Below, piece after piece: positions 52,219 to 60,086 of a DNA stretch of 64,000 nucleotides. Under the pieces are notes generated by a model. The model made no database searches. It was not told the origin of the DNA and worked only from the letters and a program-made list of their open reading frames with translations. The translations under genes and the position numbers were made by a program. The stretch is from JADLGH01 sp964586675 (GTDB lineage: Bacteria > Desulfobacterota_D > UBA1144 > Nemesobacterales > UBA2774): NCBI GenBank assembly GCA_964586675.1, contig CAZPHQ010000007.1, positions 41,613 to 105,612 on the forward strand, written 5' to 3'. Every line of letters starts with the position of its first letter. Position 1 is the stretch's first letter.

Positions 52219-53733
52219 ATGAGGGTCAGGGTAGCCTTTCTTGTCCTGCTCGCAGTTTTGAGCCTGTTTGCGGAAACCGGCGCTCGGGCGGGGGATAATC
52301 GGCAATACCTGTTTGCGGACGAGAATTCGGGAAAGCCCGTCGACGGCGACGACGTTATTCTTCCCCTTGGCGAAGACTACGAGATCGGGTCATATGAGGA
52401 AACCGAGCTCAGGCCCGCCAATTTCGAAACCTACATGTACGACACCCTCATCTGGTACACCGTTCAGTGGGGCGGCAGGCTATGGTGGGTGAGGGACAAG
52501 AACATAAAGATTTTCGACGCCTCCTTCTCCACGTTCTGGAATAATCTCACTTCCGCGCCCGAATGGAACGACGGCGACACGTTCCTCGTCAACTGGGTGA
52601 TGCACCCCTTCTTCGGCATGCTCCACTACCAGTTCTACAGGGCCCGGGGTCATAGCGTGTGGTCTTCGGCTCTCGGCTCGGTAATTCAAAGCACGCTGTT
52701 CGAATACGCTATCGAGGGCTGGGTCATAAAGCCCTCGGCGACGGACCTCATCGTAACCCCGGCAATCGGCATCCCCCTCGGATGGAGCATGGAAAAGCTC
52801 TCAGATTGGCTCATCGAGCAGGACAGCGGCGTAGCGCACGTGGCGGCTTATGTCGCGAATCCAACGCGGCTCTTCGTCAAGAACCGAAACCTCGGCCTCA
52901 TAAACCCCCTCACCGGCGCTTTCCAGTTCCAGGGGCCGTTCACCATATCGACTACAAAAGGAAAGGCCCTCGACCTCGCCTACCCGCGCTATTTCGAGCC
53001 CGTGCTGCCGCTCGGCAGGGTAGGGATAGATTTCGAGGTCGTAACGCTCAAGCAGAACATGGGCAGCGGCCAGCTCATAGTCTATCCCGCGAGGCTCGAA
53101 TTCCCGTCAGAGAGCGGATTCTGGGGGGTATACCTCGATATCCCCTACGGCGGCGTCAACAGCGTCGAGGTCGGCGACACGAAAATAAGGGACGGGTTCG
53201 AGTTCGGGAACCTCGGCATAGGGGCCAAGGGCGTACTGGCCAAGTCCTCGAATTTCGCCATGTCGGCCGGGGCAAAGGTTTTCTTCCCGACTTCGTTCAC
53301 CGACGACCAGAACAGGCTCCAGCAGGTGATAAAATACAGGCGATTCATACCGAGCTACCTTTTCGAAGCCTACGGCTTCTCGCCATACATTACAGCCGGG
53401 GCGTGGCACGGGCCGCTCAGCATCCAGGCGGCCATAGGCTTCGACTTTATCTTCGGCGCGAAGAATTTCGAGGGGAACGATTTCGAAAACAGGCTGACCT
53501 ACCACGCGGCGCTCGGGCTCGACGTTCCCATGCCGGGCTCCCCGATAGTCTATTTCGAATTCGACGGATACACGATAACGACATACGACGGCGAAGGGAG
53601 CGGAACGGACCTCTACATCACGCCGGGGCTCAGGTTCGGCCGGAAGTACAGCCCCGGATTCGCGGTCCAGTTCCCCGTAAGCGGTCCCAGCGGGACGTCG
53701 CCCACGCGGATTTCATATTCGATTTTCAGCTGA
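52219..53733 (+). CDS. DUF3943 outer-membrane-like protein, copy 3 (3' frameshift)
   Basis: Third and most divergent paralogue (504 residues as read). It has a signal peptide (about 1-24, ending TGARA), GGGAGG 5 bases before ATG 52219, and the family core with APEWNDGDTFLVNWVMHP. As read, it ends YSIFS and lacks the final beta-strand. The alternate frame at the same place reads HADFIFDFQLRF and stops at 53741, matching the ends of copies 1 and 2 (FDLQIRF, FDFQVRF). One extra C in the CCC at 53701-53703 would restore a tail of exactly the paralogue length. So the gene has a one-base deletion, real or technical, at its last codons. Confidence 0.8.
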   Translation: MRVRVAFLVLLAVLSLFAETGARAGDNRQYLFADENSGKPVDGDDVILPLGEDYEIGSYEETELRPANFETYMYDTLIWYTVQWGGRLWWVRDKNIKIFDASFSTFWNNLTSAPEWNDGDTFLVNWVMHPFFGMLHYQFYRARGHSVWSSALGSVIQSTLFEYAIEGWVIKPSATDLIVTPAIGIPLGWSMEKLSDWLIEQDSGVAHVAAYVANPTRLFVKNRNLGLINPLTGAFQFQGPFTISTTKGKALDLAYPRYFEPVLPLGRVGIDFEVVTLKQNMGSGQLIVYPARLEFPSESGFWGVYLDIPYGGVNSVEVGDTKIRDGFEFGNLGIGAKGVLAKSSNFAMSAGAKVFFPTSFTDDQNRLQQVIKYRRFIPSYLFEAYGFSPYITAGAWHGPLSIQAAIGFDFIFGAKNFEGNDFENRLTYHAALGLDVPMPGSPIVYFEFDGYTITTYDGEGSGTDLYITPGLRFGRKYSPGFAVQFPVSGPSGTSPTRISYSIFS

Positions 53734-53774
53734 GATTCTGAAAGGTCACTCCCTCGGGGGAAAGAGGGCGGGAT

Positions 53775-54173
53775 TTATTTCACTTCTATAGTCCCCTTCA
53801 TTCCTTTCCCGAGATGGGAGCCGAAGATGCCCTTCTTGCTGCAGAAGAACATAAACGTTCCGGTTTTCTCAGGGATGAAAGTCACCGTAACGTCCCTGCC
53901 CGGGGGAACGTCCTTGTGAACGTCGAGCCCCGACGCGGGGTCGTCTATCGAGAAATTATGCGGCACGATGGACGCCACGCTCCTCAGCATTATCTCCACG
54001 GGCTTCCCCGCGGTCACAGTTATATGGTCTGGTTTGAAGGAATAGCTGTCGACGACGATCTCGAATCTCTGAACGTTCTCCGCCGGTCCGGGAGTCGGCT
54101 CCGGGTCCGCGCCGTGGGCGGGGCTTGAAAAGAGTGCTGCCGAAAAGAGCAGGGTAAATACGAACGGTCTCAT
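53775..54173 (-). CDS. Periplasmic cupredoxin-domain protein
   Basis: A 132-residue blue-copper-like protein: signal peptide (about 1-22, ending AHGA) and one cupredoxin fold. Likely type 1 copper ligands are His in VPHNFSI, Cys in FFCSKK, and His/Met in GSHLGKGM. The middle strand VTVTAGKPVEIML-type pattern is typical of plastocyanin-like domains. It probably carries electrons or handles copper in the periplasm, perhaps for the caa3 oxidase, but no link is shown here. GGAGG precedes ATG 54173. Confidence 0.85.
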   Translation of the reverse strand: MRPFVFTLLFSAALFSSPAHGADPEPTPGPAENVQRFEIVVDSYSFKPDHITVTAGKPVEIMLRSVASIVPHNFSIDDPASGLDVHKDVPPGRDVTVTFIPEKTGTFMFFCSKKGIFGSHLGKGMKGTIEVK

Positions 54174-54232
54174 GGCTATCGACCTCCGGTTATTTATTCC
54201 CGCCGGGTTTAATGCAGGAGCCGATTGCGGCT

Positions 54233-54547
54233 TCAGCTCCCCTGAAGCGATACGTACACCTCGACGTCCTTATCATACTGTGACTTCTGGCTCTGACACC
54301 TGGTTGCGTCCCCGCCGCTCGATTCCATGCACTTGTCGAGGGCGCTCCGTGATTTCTCGACGTCCTGCCTGGCTTGGCTCAGGGACTTCTTGGTCCTCGA
54401 TTCCTGGAGCGGATTGTCGATGGCCATAGTCTTTCCGGTCTTTATGGTGCTGCAGGCGGCGGCCGGAATGACAAGAGCGAGTAAGAGGAGAATGGCTGTA
54501 GCGCGGATCAATCTGGCACCCCCGGGTTCAGTGTGTTTAAGGCTCAT
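54233..54547 (-). CDS. Small helical lipoprotein
   Basis: A 104-residue protein with a basic N-terminus, a hydrophobic signal segment and a lipobox (PAAAC, Cys at about 32). A short, highly charged helical domain with two further Cys and many Ser, Lys and Gln follows. No family recognised. It is encoded just upstream of the cupredoxin gene on the same strand (59-base gap), so the two may be cotranscribed. Confidence 0.65.
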   Translation of the reverse strand: MSLKHTEPGGARLIRATAILLLLALVIPAAACSTIKTGKTMAIDNPLQESRTKKSLSQARQDVEKSRSALDKCMESSGGDATRCQSQKSQYDKDVEVYVSLQGS

Positions 54548-54629
54548 CGCGTGAAATTATAATCGATTTTCACACATGAGGCTAATACTTCCGGACTCGG
54601 AAACAACGGGTAAAGGGGTTGGCGAGATC

Positions 54630-54659
54630 CAGGAGACGTGAACTCGTTCACGTCTCCTG
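54630..54659 (-). terminator. Perfect hairpin downstream of the phasin-like gene
   Basis: CAGGAGACGTGAAC (54630-54643) and GTTCACGTCTCCTG (54646-54659) form a perfect 14-bp inverted repeat with a 2-base centre (effectively a 12-13-bp stem with a tetraloop). It lies 55 bases after the phasin-like stop codon. It has no T tract, so it could be a transcript-stabilising hairpin rather than a terminator. Confidence 0.5.
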
Positions 54660-54714
54660 AACTCCATCATCACTCGATTTAATCTTGAATATACGGAGTA
54701 TTTCGAGTTTAGAT

Positions 54715-55152
54715 TTAAGCGCCGAATGCGTTGAAATACTCGCCGAACAGCGAGAAGGCCTTTTCGACGTTCTCACGGGCCGCGGCGCGCGCGTCCTTCG
54801 TGAGCTTCTCGGTGGTCGTCTTTACAGCATTGAGCTGCTCCTTGCGATAGGAGTGGTAGCTGTCGAGCTGCTCAGCTATCTTCTTGAAGCCGCCTTCATA
54901 TTGAAATTCCTTCGCGAAGGGAAGATCCTTCGGGAATTCCTTGTAGAATTCGCCCACGTTAGCGAGGAATTCTTTTTCGAGGCTCAGAAACTGGTCGGCC
55001 TGGGCCGCGAGAGCCTTGAAATTCTGCTCGAAGAGTGAGAAGGAAAAATCGAGACCGTTCAGGTAGTTCTCCTTGACGAGGCCCGAAAATTCTTTCGCGG
55101 GCTCCGTGAAGTCCTTCACCTTCGAGGCTGCTTTCTTTGTCGTTTCAGACAT
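54715..55152 (-). CDS. Phasin-like protein
   Basis: A 145-residue, wholly helical, amphipathic protein, Lys/Glu/Ala/Phe-rich, with no signal or membrane helix. Its pattern (KDFTEPAKEFSGLVKENYL, later ENVEKAFSLFGEYFNAF) matches phasins that coat polyhydroxyalkanoate granules. No PHA synthase lies in the window. GAGGAGG precedes ATG 55152 and a promoter lies at 55187-55216, suggesting strong expression. Confidence 0.7.
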   Translation of the reverse strand: MSETTKKAASKVKDFTEPAKEFSGLVKENYLNGLDFSFSLFEQNFKALAAQADQFLSLEKEFLANVGEFYKEFPKDLPFAKEFQYEGGFKKIAEQLDSYHSYRKEQLNAVKTTTEKLTKDARAAARENVEKAFSLFGEYFNAFGA

Positions 55153-55186
55153 GGCAAAACCTCCTCATCAGGATTTTTATACATTA

Positions 55187-55216
55187 CTAATATAAATGCT
55201 GTCCGGGCTCTGTCAA
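55187..55216 (-). promoter_or_regulatory. Promoter of the phasin-like gene
   Basis: On the minus strand, perfect TTGACA (55211-55216) and TATTAG (55187-55192) are 18 bases apart. The leader would be about 27 bases, ending in the GAGGAGG ribosome site. Confidence 0.6.
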
Positions 55217-55438
55217 GGGGTTTTGTACGCATTTGCACAAAATAATAATCAAATCATGATAGGCATCTATGAATATCATGGTGGAAATAAAAAACGCAGA
55301 TGCTAATAGCGCCCGGTCCGGCGCGTCCCGGCGGCCGGCACAATCTAGCATCTTTTCCAGATTTTATAAGTTAGTATTTTTAGGGCTGGAAGAAGGCAGC
55401 GTGAACTTTGTGTTAAGAACATCGGTGAATAATTACCT

Positions 55439-56035
55439 ATGAAAAGAATTGATTACAGCTCCGTGCCGAATCTTCTGAGCGGCTTCAGGCTCGTGCTGGC
55501 GGTCGTGCTCTGGATACCGGCGATGCTCGACCTTCCGCTATGGGTGGGGGTAGGTCTCGTTGCAGCCGGCCTAACCGACATACTAGATGGCTTTCTCGCT
55601 CGAAGATGGGGAGCGGCGACAGAATACGGCAGCAGGCTCGATTCCGCGGCCGACATGGTGCTCGTCGTATGCGCCGCCTTCTGGGTCATCCTCGTCGAGC
55701 CGAGCGTCTTCTTCGATAACAAGCTCCTCGTCCTGTCCTGGATGCTTATCGGAACGGCTTCGCTCGCCGTCGGGCTGATAAAGTTCAGGCGCATACCCGA
55801 CCTTCACCTCTATATGACAAAGGCCTCCAGCGCGGCGGGATACGTTTTCATAATATTCATGTTCGTCGTCGGCTACAGCGCGGCGCTTTTTTACATCGCC
55901 TCCGCGCTCCTCATAATATCGACGCTCGAAAGTCTTCTGCTTCAGCTCCTCACCCACAAACCGGACGAGCACGTGAGATCGATCCTCTACGCCTACCGTC
56001 AGTGGCGGAATACTTCGGGCCCTTCCTTCTCATAA
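55439..56035 (+). CDS. CDP-alcohol phosphatidyltransferase
   Basis: A 198-residue inner-membrane enzyme that transfers a phosphatidyl group from CDP-diacylglycerol to an alcohol in phospholipid synthesis. The full signature is present at about residues 48-71: DILDGFLARRW, then EYGSRLDSAADM, i.e. D-G-x2-A-R-x8-G-x3-D-x3-D. About six helices. The product lipid cannot be told from sequence. No strong ribosome site before ATG 55439. The DUF4336 gene follows after 27 bases on the same strand. Confidence 0.92.
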   Translation: MKRIDYSSVPNLLSGFRLVLAVVLWIPAMLDLPLWVGVGLVAAGLTDILDGFLARRWGAATEYGSRLDSAADMVLVVCAAFWVILVEPSVFFDNKLLVLSWMLIGTASLAVGLIKFRRIPDLHLYMTKASSAAGYVFIIFMFVVGYSAALFYIASALLIISTLESLLLQLLTHKPDEHVRSILYAYRQWRNTSGPSFS

Positions 56036-56062
56036 CGCCGCGCGTTCAATATACTCTATGGC

Positions 56063-56749
56063 ATGTCCTCCGTGCTTGTTCCTTTCGCCCCCGGTATCTG
56101 GACCACCTCATCTTCCCAGGTCTTTTTAGGGATGGAGGTCGGGGCGCGCATGACCGTCGTCAGGCTGGCTTCGGGGTTCCTGCTTGTGCACTCGCCTATA
56201 CGTCCGACAAAGGCGATGAGAGAGGAGCTGTCCCGGCTCGGGGAAGTGAGATTCATAGTCGCCCCCAACAAGTATCACCACCTCTACGCCGGCGAATTCG
56301 CCGCGGCCTTCGCGGATGCGCGGCTCTACATCGCGCCCGGTCTTCAGGAAAAATGGAAAGACCTCCGCTTCCACGGCACCCTTTCCGACGAGCCAGAGCC
56401 CTACTGGGAAGATTCTCTAAAGCAGCACGTCTTTCAGGGCATCCCGGCCGTGAACGAGGTCGTGTTCTTTCATCCTGAAAGCCGGACTGTAATTTTCACG
56501 GACCTCGTCTTCAACTTTTCTTCGGACCTCTCGCCGGGCCAGAAGCTCTTCGCGCTCCTGGACGGCGTGTACGAGAAAACGGCCGTTTCGAGGCTCACGC
56601 GGTATATCCTCCTCGGCGACAGAAAACTGGCGCGCCGCTCGGCGGACAAAATCCTAGAGTGGGACTTCGACCGCGTCGTCCTCGCCCACAAGGACGTCGT
56701 TCACGAAGACGGCTACGAAGCGGTGAGAAAAGCCTTCGAGAAGATCTGA
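56063..56749 (+). CDS. DUF4336 protein (metallo-beta-lactamase-like fold)
   Basis: A 228-residue cytoplasmic protein. The segment APNKYHHLYAGEF (about 73-85) and a later FTDLVFNF (about 151-158) are the remains or variants of metallo-beta-lactamase metal motifs typical of DUF4336. The function is unknown; related folds hydrolyse esters or phosphodiesters. It follows the phosphatidyltransferase gene closely and is convergent, at 2 bases, with the SDR gene. Confidence 0.82.
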   Translation: MSSVLVPFAPGIWTTSSSQVFLGMEVGARMTVVRLASGFLLVHSPIRPTKAMREELSRLGEVRFIVAPNKYHHLYAGEFAAAFADARLYIAPGLQEKWKDLRFHGTLSDEPEPYWEDSLKQHVFQGIPAVNEVVFFHPESRTVIFTDLVFNFSSDLSPGQKLFALLDGVYEKTAVSRLTRYILLGDRKLARRSADKILEWDFDRVVLAHKDVVHEDGYEAVRKAFEKI

Positions 56750-56751
56750 CC

Positions 56752-57537
56752 TCAATACCTCGAAAGAGTTCCGCCGTCGACGACCAGCACTTCACCCGTT
56801 ATGTAATCCGACGCGCGCGAGGCAAGCAGCACCGCCGCGCCCTTGAGGTCGTCCGGGCCGCCGAATCTAGCTGCCGGTATCGATGCGAGAAGCTCCTCTC
56901 CCTTGCCCATGAACTCGGGGCTGATTACGGGCGTCGTCATGTTCGTCGGGAACCACCCCGGCGCTATGGCGTTAACGTTTATGTTGTGCCCTATCCACCT
57001 GACAGCGAGGTCTTTCGTGAGCGTTACTACTGCGCCCTTCGACGCGACATACGCCGGCGCGCTGACGACGCTCGTCGTCTGGTAGCCCATGACTGAAGAT
57101 ATGTTGATTATCTTCCCGCTCTTCGCCTTTATCATTTCCTTCGCCGCTTCCCTCGCGCAGAGGAACGTGCCGGTGAGGTTTATGTCTATGACCTTCTCCC
57201 AGTCCTCGAGCGTCGTGTCCTCGGGAAGGGCGCCGAGCGCGACGCCGGCGTTATTGACGAGTATGTCCAGCCTGCCGAACTCGGCCATCGTCGCGGCCAC
57301 GAGGGCCGCCGCGTCGCCCTCCGACGAAACGTCGCATTTAAAGGGCAGGGTCCTGATCCCGGTCGCCTCGCTTATCTCTTTAGCCGTTTCGACGCAGCCC
57401 TCGTAATTCCTCGCCGCTATAACGACGTTCGCCCCTGCCTCCGCTAGCCCATACGCCATCTGCTTCCCTATGCCGGTGTATCCACCGGTAACGATGGCCG
57501 TCTTCCCCGTGAGGTCGAATAACTCTTTTACGTTCAT
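56752..57537 (-). CDS. Short-chain dehydrogenase/reductase
   Basis: A 261-residue classical SDR. The cofactor motif is TGGYTGIGKQMAYGLAEAG (about 18-36), the NNAGVA motif near residue 90, and the catalytic Ser (NISSVMG) and Tyr-x3-Lys (YVASK, about 159-163) are in place. The adjacent VRWIGHNINVNAIAPGWF is the usual C-terminal segment. It resembles gluconate 5-dehydrogenase and 3-oxoacyl reductase types; the substrate is unknown. GGAGG precedes ATG 57537. Confidence 0.9.
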   Translation of the reverse strand: MNVKELFDLTGKTAIVTGGYTGIGKQMAYGLAEAGANVVIAARNYEGCVETAKEISEATGIRTLPFKCDVSSEGDAAALVAATMAEFGRLDILVNNAGVALGALPEDTTLEDWEKVIDINLTGTFLCAREAAKEMIKAKSGKIINISSVMGYQTTSVVSAPAYVASKGAVVTLTKDLAVRWIGHNINVNAIAPGWFPTNMTTPVISPEFMGKGEELLASIPAARFGGPDDLKGAAVLLASRASDYITGEVLVVDGGTLSRY

Positions 57538-58113
57538 TTAATGCCTCCGCCGGCCCGGTTTTTCACAACGGGCCGGATGTGTGATTTTTTATGTTAAGGC
57601 TTCCTTCCAAAATGGAAAAATATAACAGGATCGGCGGTGCTGCATAATCCTGGCGTGAAAACTTCATACAACCTTTCGATGCGGAGGAATTCTAAAAGCT
57701 TCCAACAATCGACGCAGCTTCGTATCTATCAATTTTCCCCTCTCCCCTCTGGAGGGAACGAATGCGAACGAGCGAGCATTCGGACGCCCTTCGCTGACTG
57801 CACAGGAGCCCATACAGTACTGCTCAAATGTATCCGAACCCAAAACAGGGTACGGGTGCGGGTAGTGTCCAGCGTTTTTATCCTTAACCCCCCTTAGGAA
57901 AAGGGGAGTATGGGGGGATTTGTGCTGTTTCATCCCGACGCATCCGCTGCTAGAAATCTCCACGCTCGCTACACCGGAAAACACACTATGCATCCGCCTC
58001 ATTGCGAGCGCGGCGAAGCAATCCAAATGTCTTTGTCTTTATACGTCATCCTGAATTTAATTCAGGATTGTGATTATCCGGGAGTCGGGATACAGAATCG
58101 GAACATTCAGACC
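57538..58113. repeat. Repeat-rich intergenic region
   Basis: About 580 bases with no gene. It contains pieces common to interspersed repeats: a CCCTCTCCCCTCTGGAGGGA hairpin near 57740, a poly-C/poly-G pair (CCCCCCTTAG and GGGGAG, about 57889-57907), the core ATTGC-N12-GCAAT (58001-58022) and a 10-bp palindrome ATCCTGAATT-T-AATTCAGGAT (58048-58068). It reads as a mosaic of degraded elements. Confidence 0.6.
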
Positions 58114-58159
58114 AAAAAAACGGGCCCGCTCCCGAATATCTCCCGGTCGCGGGGCCCGT
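58114..58159 (-). terminator. Rho-independent terminator of fumC
   Basis: On the minus strand, ACGGGCCCCGC pairs with GCGGGCCCGT across a loop that can itself fold (CCGGGA / TCCCGA), followed by a run of seven T (A7 at 58114-58120 on the plus strand). A strong classical terminator 27 bases after the fumC stop codon. Confidence 0.88.
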
Positions 58160-58185
58160 CCTGATTTCAATAGACAAATTTCGTT

Positions 58186-59592
58186 TTACTTGTTCGTGCC
58201 GGGTTCCGTCATGGACCACGGGTCTAAAAGCTCCTTCAGCTTCGCATCCGGGAGCACCTTCTTTTCGACCGCCACTTCCCTGACAGTCTTTCCGCTCTCG
58301 TACGCCTCTTTCGCGATCTTGGCCGCGGCGTCGTACCCGATGACAGGCGCTAGGCTCGTGCACATCGCGAGGCTCTTCTCTATCATCTCCTCGCAGCGTT
58401 TCTTGTCGGCCTTGATGCCCTTTATGCACTTGTCGACGAACACCTGCGAAACTCTCCCCAGGAGCTCTATCGACTGCAGCAGGTTGTGTCCCTTAACCGG
58501 CATCATCACGTTGAGCTCGAAGTTCCCGAACTGCCCGCCTATGGTTATGGTCAGATCGTTCCCTATGACCTGCGCCGCCACCTGACATACCGCTTCGGGG
58601 ATAACAGGATTCACCTTCCCCGGCATGATGGACGAGCCGGGCTGTACGGGCGGAATGAAAAGCTCGCCTATGCCGCAGCGGGGGCCGCTTCCGAGCCACC
58701 TTATATCATTCGCTATCTTCATGAGCGATACGGCTATAGTCTTCAGCTGTCCGCTGGCCGAGACCATCGCGTCTTTCGAGCCCTGAGCCTCGAAGTGGTT
58801 GTCGGCTTCGCGGAGCTTCGTCTTCGTCATCGCCGAAAGCCTCTTCGCGACGAGCCCGCCGAACTTCGGGTGCGTGTTGATGCCCGTGCCGACAGCTGTG
58901 CCGCCTATCGCGAGCTCGGAAAGCTCCTCGCGGGCGTACTCGGTTCTCTTTATGCTGTGTGTGATCATGCTCGCGTAGCCGCTGAACTCCTGCCCGAGCC
59001 TTATAGGCGTCGCGTCCTGGAGGTGAGTCCTTCCGATCTTAACAATCTTGTCGAACTCCTTGGCCTTGGCAGAGAGGGCCTTTTCGAGGCTCTTGAGGCC
59101 GGGAAGCAGGATATCGTTTATGGCTAGTATGGCGGAAACGTGAAGCGCGGTCGGATAAACGTCGTTACTCGACTGCCCCATGTTCACATGGTCGTTCGGA
59201 TGAACGCCCGACTTGTCGCCCTTCTTCACGCCGAGTATCTCGTTAGCGCGGTTTGCTATGACCTCGTTCGTGTTCATGTTGCTCGAAGTGCCCGAGCCCG
59301 TCTGGAAAACGTCCAGAACGAAGTGGTTGTCGAGCTTTCCGTTTATCACTTCGTCCGCGGCTTTCACTATCGCGCCGGCTGTCTTCTTGTCGAGGAGCCC
59401 GAGCTGAAGGTTAGACTCCGCGGCGGCCTTTTTGATCATTCCGAGCGCCTTTACTAAAAGGCTGTGCTTGCGGATGCCGCTGATCGGGAAATTCTCTATG
59501 GCCCTCGCCGTCTGAGCGCCGTAATACGCGTCCGAGGGGACTTCCATCTCCCCCATCGAATCGTACTCAATTCTGGTGTTCTTACTGCCCAT
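58186..59592 (-). CDS. fumC: Class II fumarate hydratase
   Basis: A soluble, iron-independent fumarase of the aspartase/fumarase superfamily, interconverting fumarate and malate in the citric acid cycle. The superfamily signature is GSSIMPGKVNPVIPEA (about 315-330), with the upstream TGSGTSSNMNTNEVIANRA (about 96-114) and GRTHLQDATPIRLGQEFSG (about 181-199). The 468-residue length is standard. AGGAGGAG precedes ATG 59592. A strong terminator follows. Confidence 0.96.
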   Translation of the reverse strand: MGSKNTRIEYDSMGEMEVPSDAYYGAQTARAIENFPISGIRKHSLLVKALGMIKKAAAESNLQLGLLDKKTAGAIVKAADEVINGKLDNHFVLDVFQTGSGTSSNMNTNEVIANRANEILGVKKGDKSGVHPNDHVNMGQSSNDVYPTALHVSAILAINDILLPGLKSLEKALSAKAKEFDKIVKIGRTHLQDATPIRLGQEFSGYASMITHSIKRTEYAREELSELAIGGTAVGTGINTHPKFGGLVAKRLSAMTKTKLREADNHFEAQGSKDAMVSASGQLKTIAVSLMKIANDIRWLGSGPRCGIGELFIPPVQPGSSIMPGKVNPVIPEAVCQVAAQVIGNDLTITIGGQFGNFELNVMMPVKGHNLLQSIELLGRVSQVFVDKCIKGIKADKKRCEEMIEKSLAMCTSLAPVIGYDAAAKIAKEAYESGKTVREVAVEKKVLPDAKLKELLDPWSMTEPGTNK

Positions 59593-59767
59593 GGTACTCC
59601 TCCTTGGTTAGCGGATTTCGGGGAATTAATTATGCCATAACGGGGACATTTTTCTAATGCGGGCAGCGCCCGCTGGCAATCGACGGTGCACAGTGTGCGC
59701 CGACAACCGACGTAGCAACGGCAGTACTTCTATCCCCCGCCGCGCGCACCGTACTTAGAATCTTCCT

Positions 59768-59890
59768 CGTGATACATAATATTGCAAGGTGCCGCGCAGC
59801 GAAGCAATACATTCCCGGGACATCAAAATTGGCGTTAAAAAAATCGAGTGTATGAGCGTTAAAAATCTTATCAGGGGGTGGGGTGGGTAT
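59768..59890. repeat. Interspersed repeat, copy A
   Basis: Part 1 (59768-59834) reads CGTGATACATAATATTGCAA, then a GC-rich bulge, then GAAGCAATAC and TCCCGGGACATC. Part 2 (about 59844-59889) reads TCGAGTGTATGAGCGTTAAA and continues to GGGGGTGGGGTGGGT. Both parts recur in the same order at 63745-63990. The core ATTGC...GCAAT can form a hairpin. The rest of this gap (59593-60086) shows no gene. Confidence 0.7.
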
Positions 59891-60086
59891 AAGATTTAGC
59901 GAGGACGCGATGATTTTTAGCACAATTTTGCCCCGTCCCGTGACTTTTGCTACTTTTGGTCTAGCAAAAGTAGAAGCCTTTGCTTTTGTCTTTTCTGTTA
60001 AAGCTATTAAAAGCGGGATGTTGAATTTTTTGAGTTGTTTTGCCTTGGATATGTACAGGATGAGCTTTTGTAAAATCGGCCATATC

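Noticed and set aside
52659..53741. A 360-codon frame inside DUF3943 copy 3
   Set aside because: It is a shadow of the real gene in another frame: Arg/Pro-rich with no fold pattern. Only its last dozen codons are meaningful, as the lost tail of copy 3.
57637..58164. Short frames in the gap before fumC
   Set aside because: They cross hairpin repeats and the fumC terminator; no protein-like composition.
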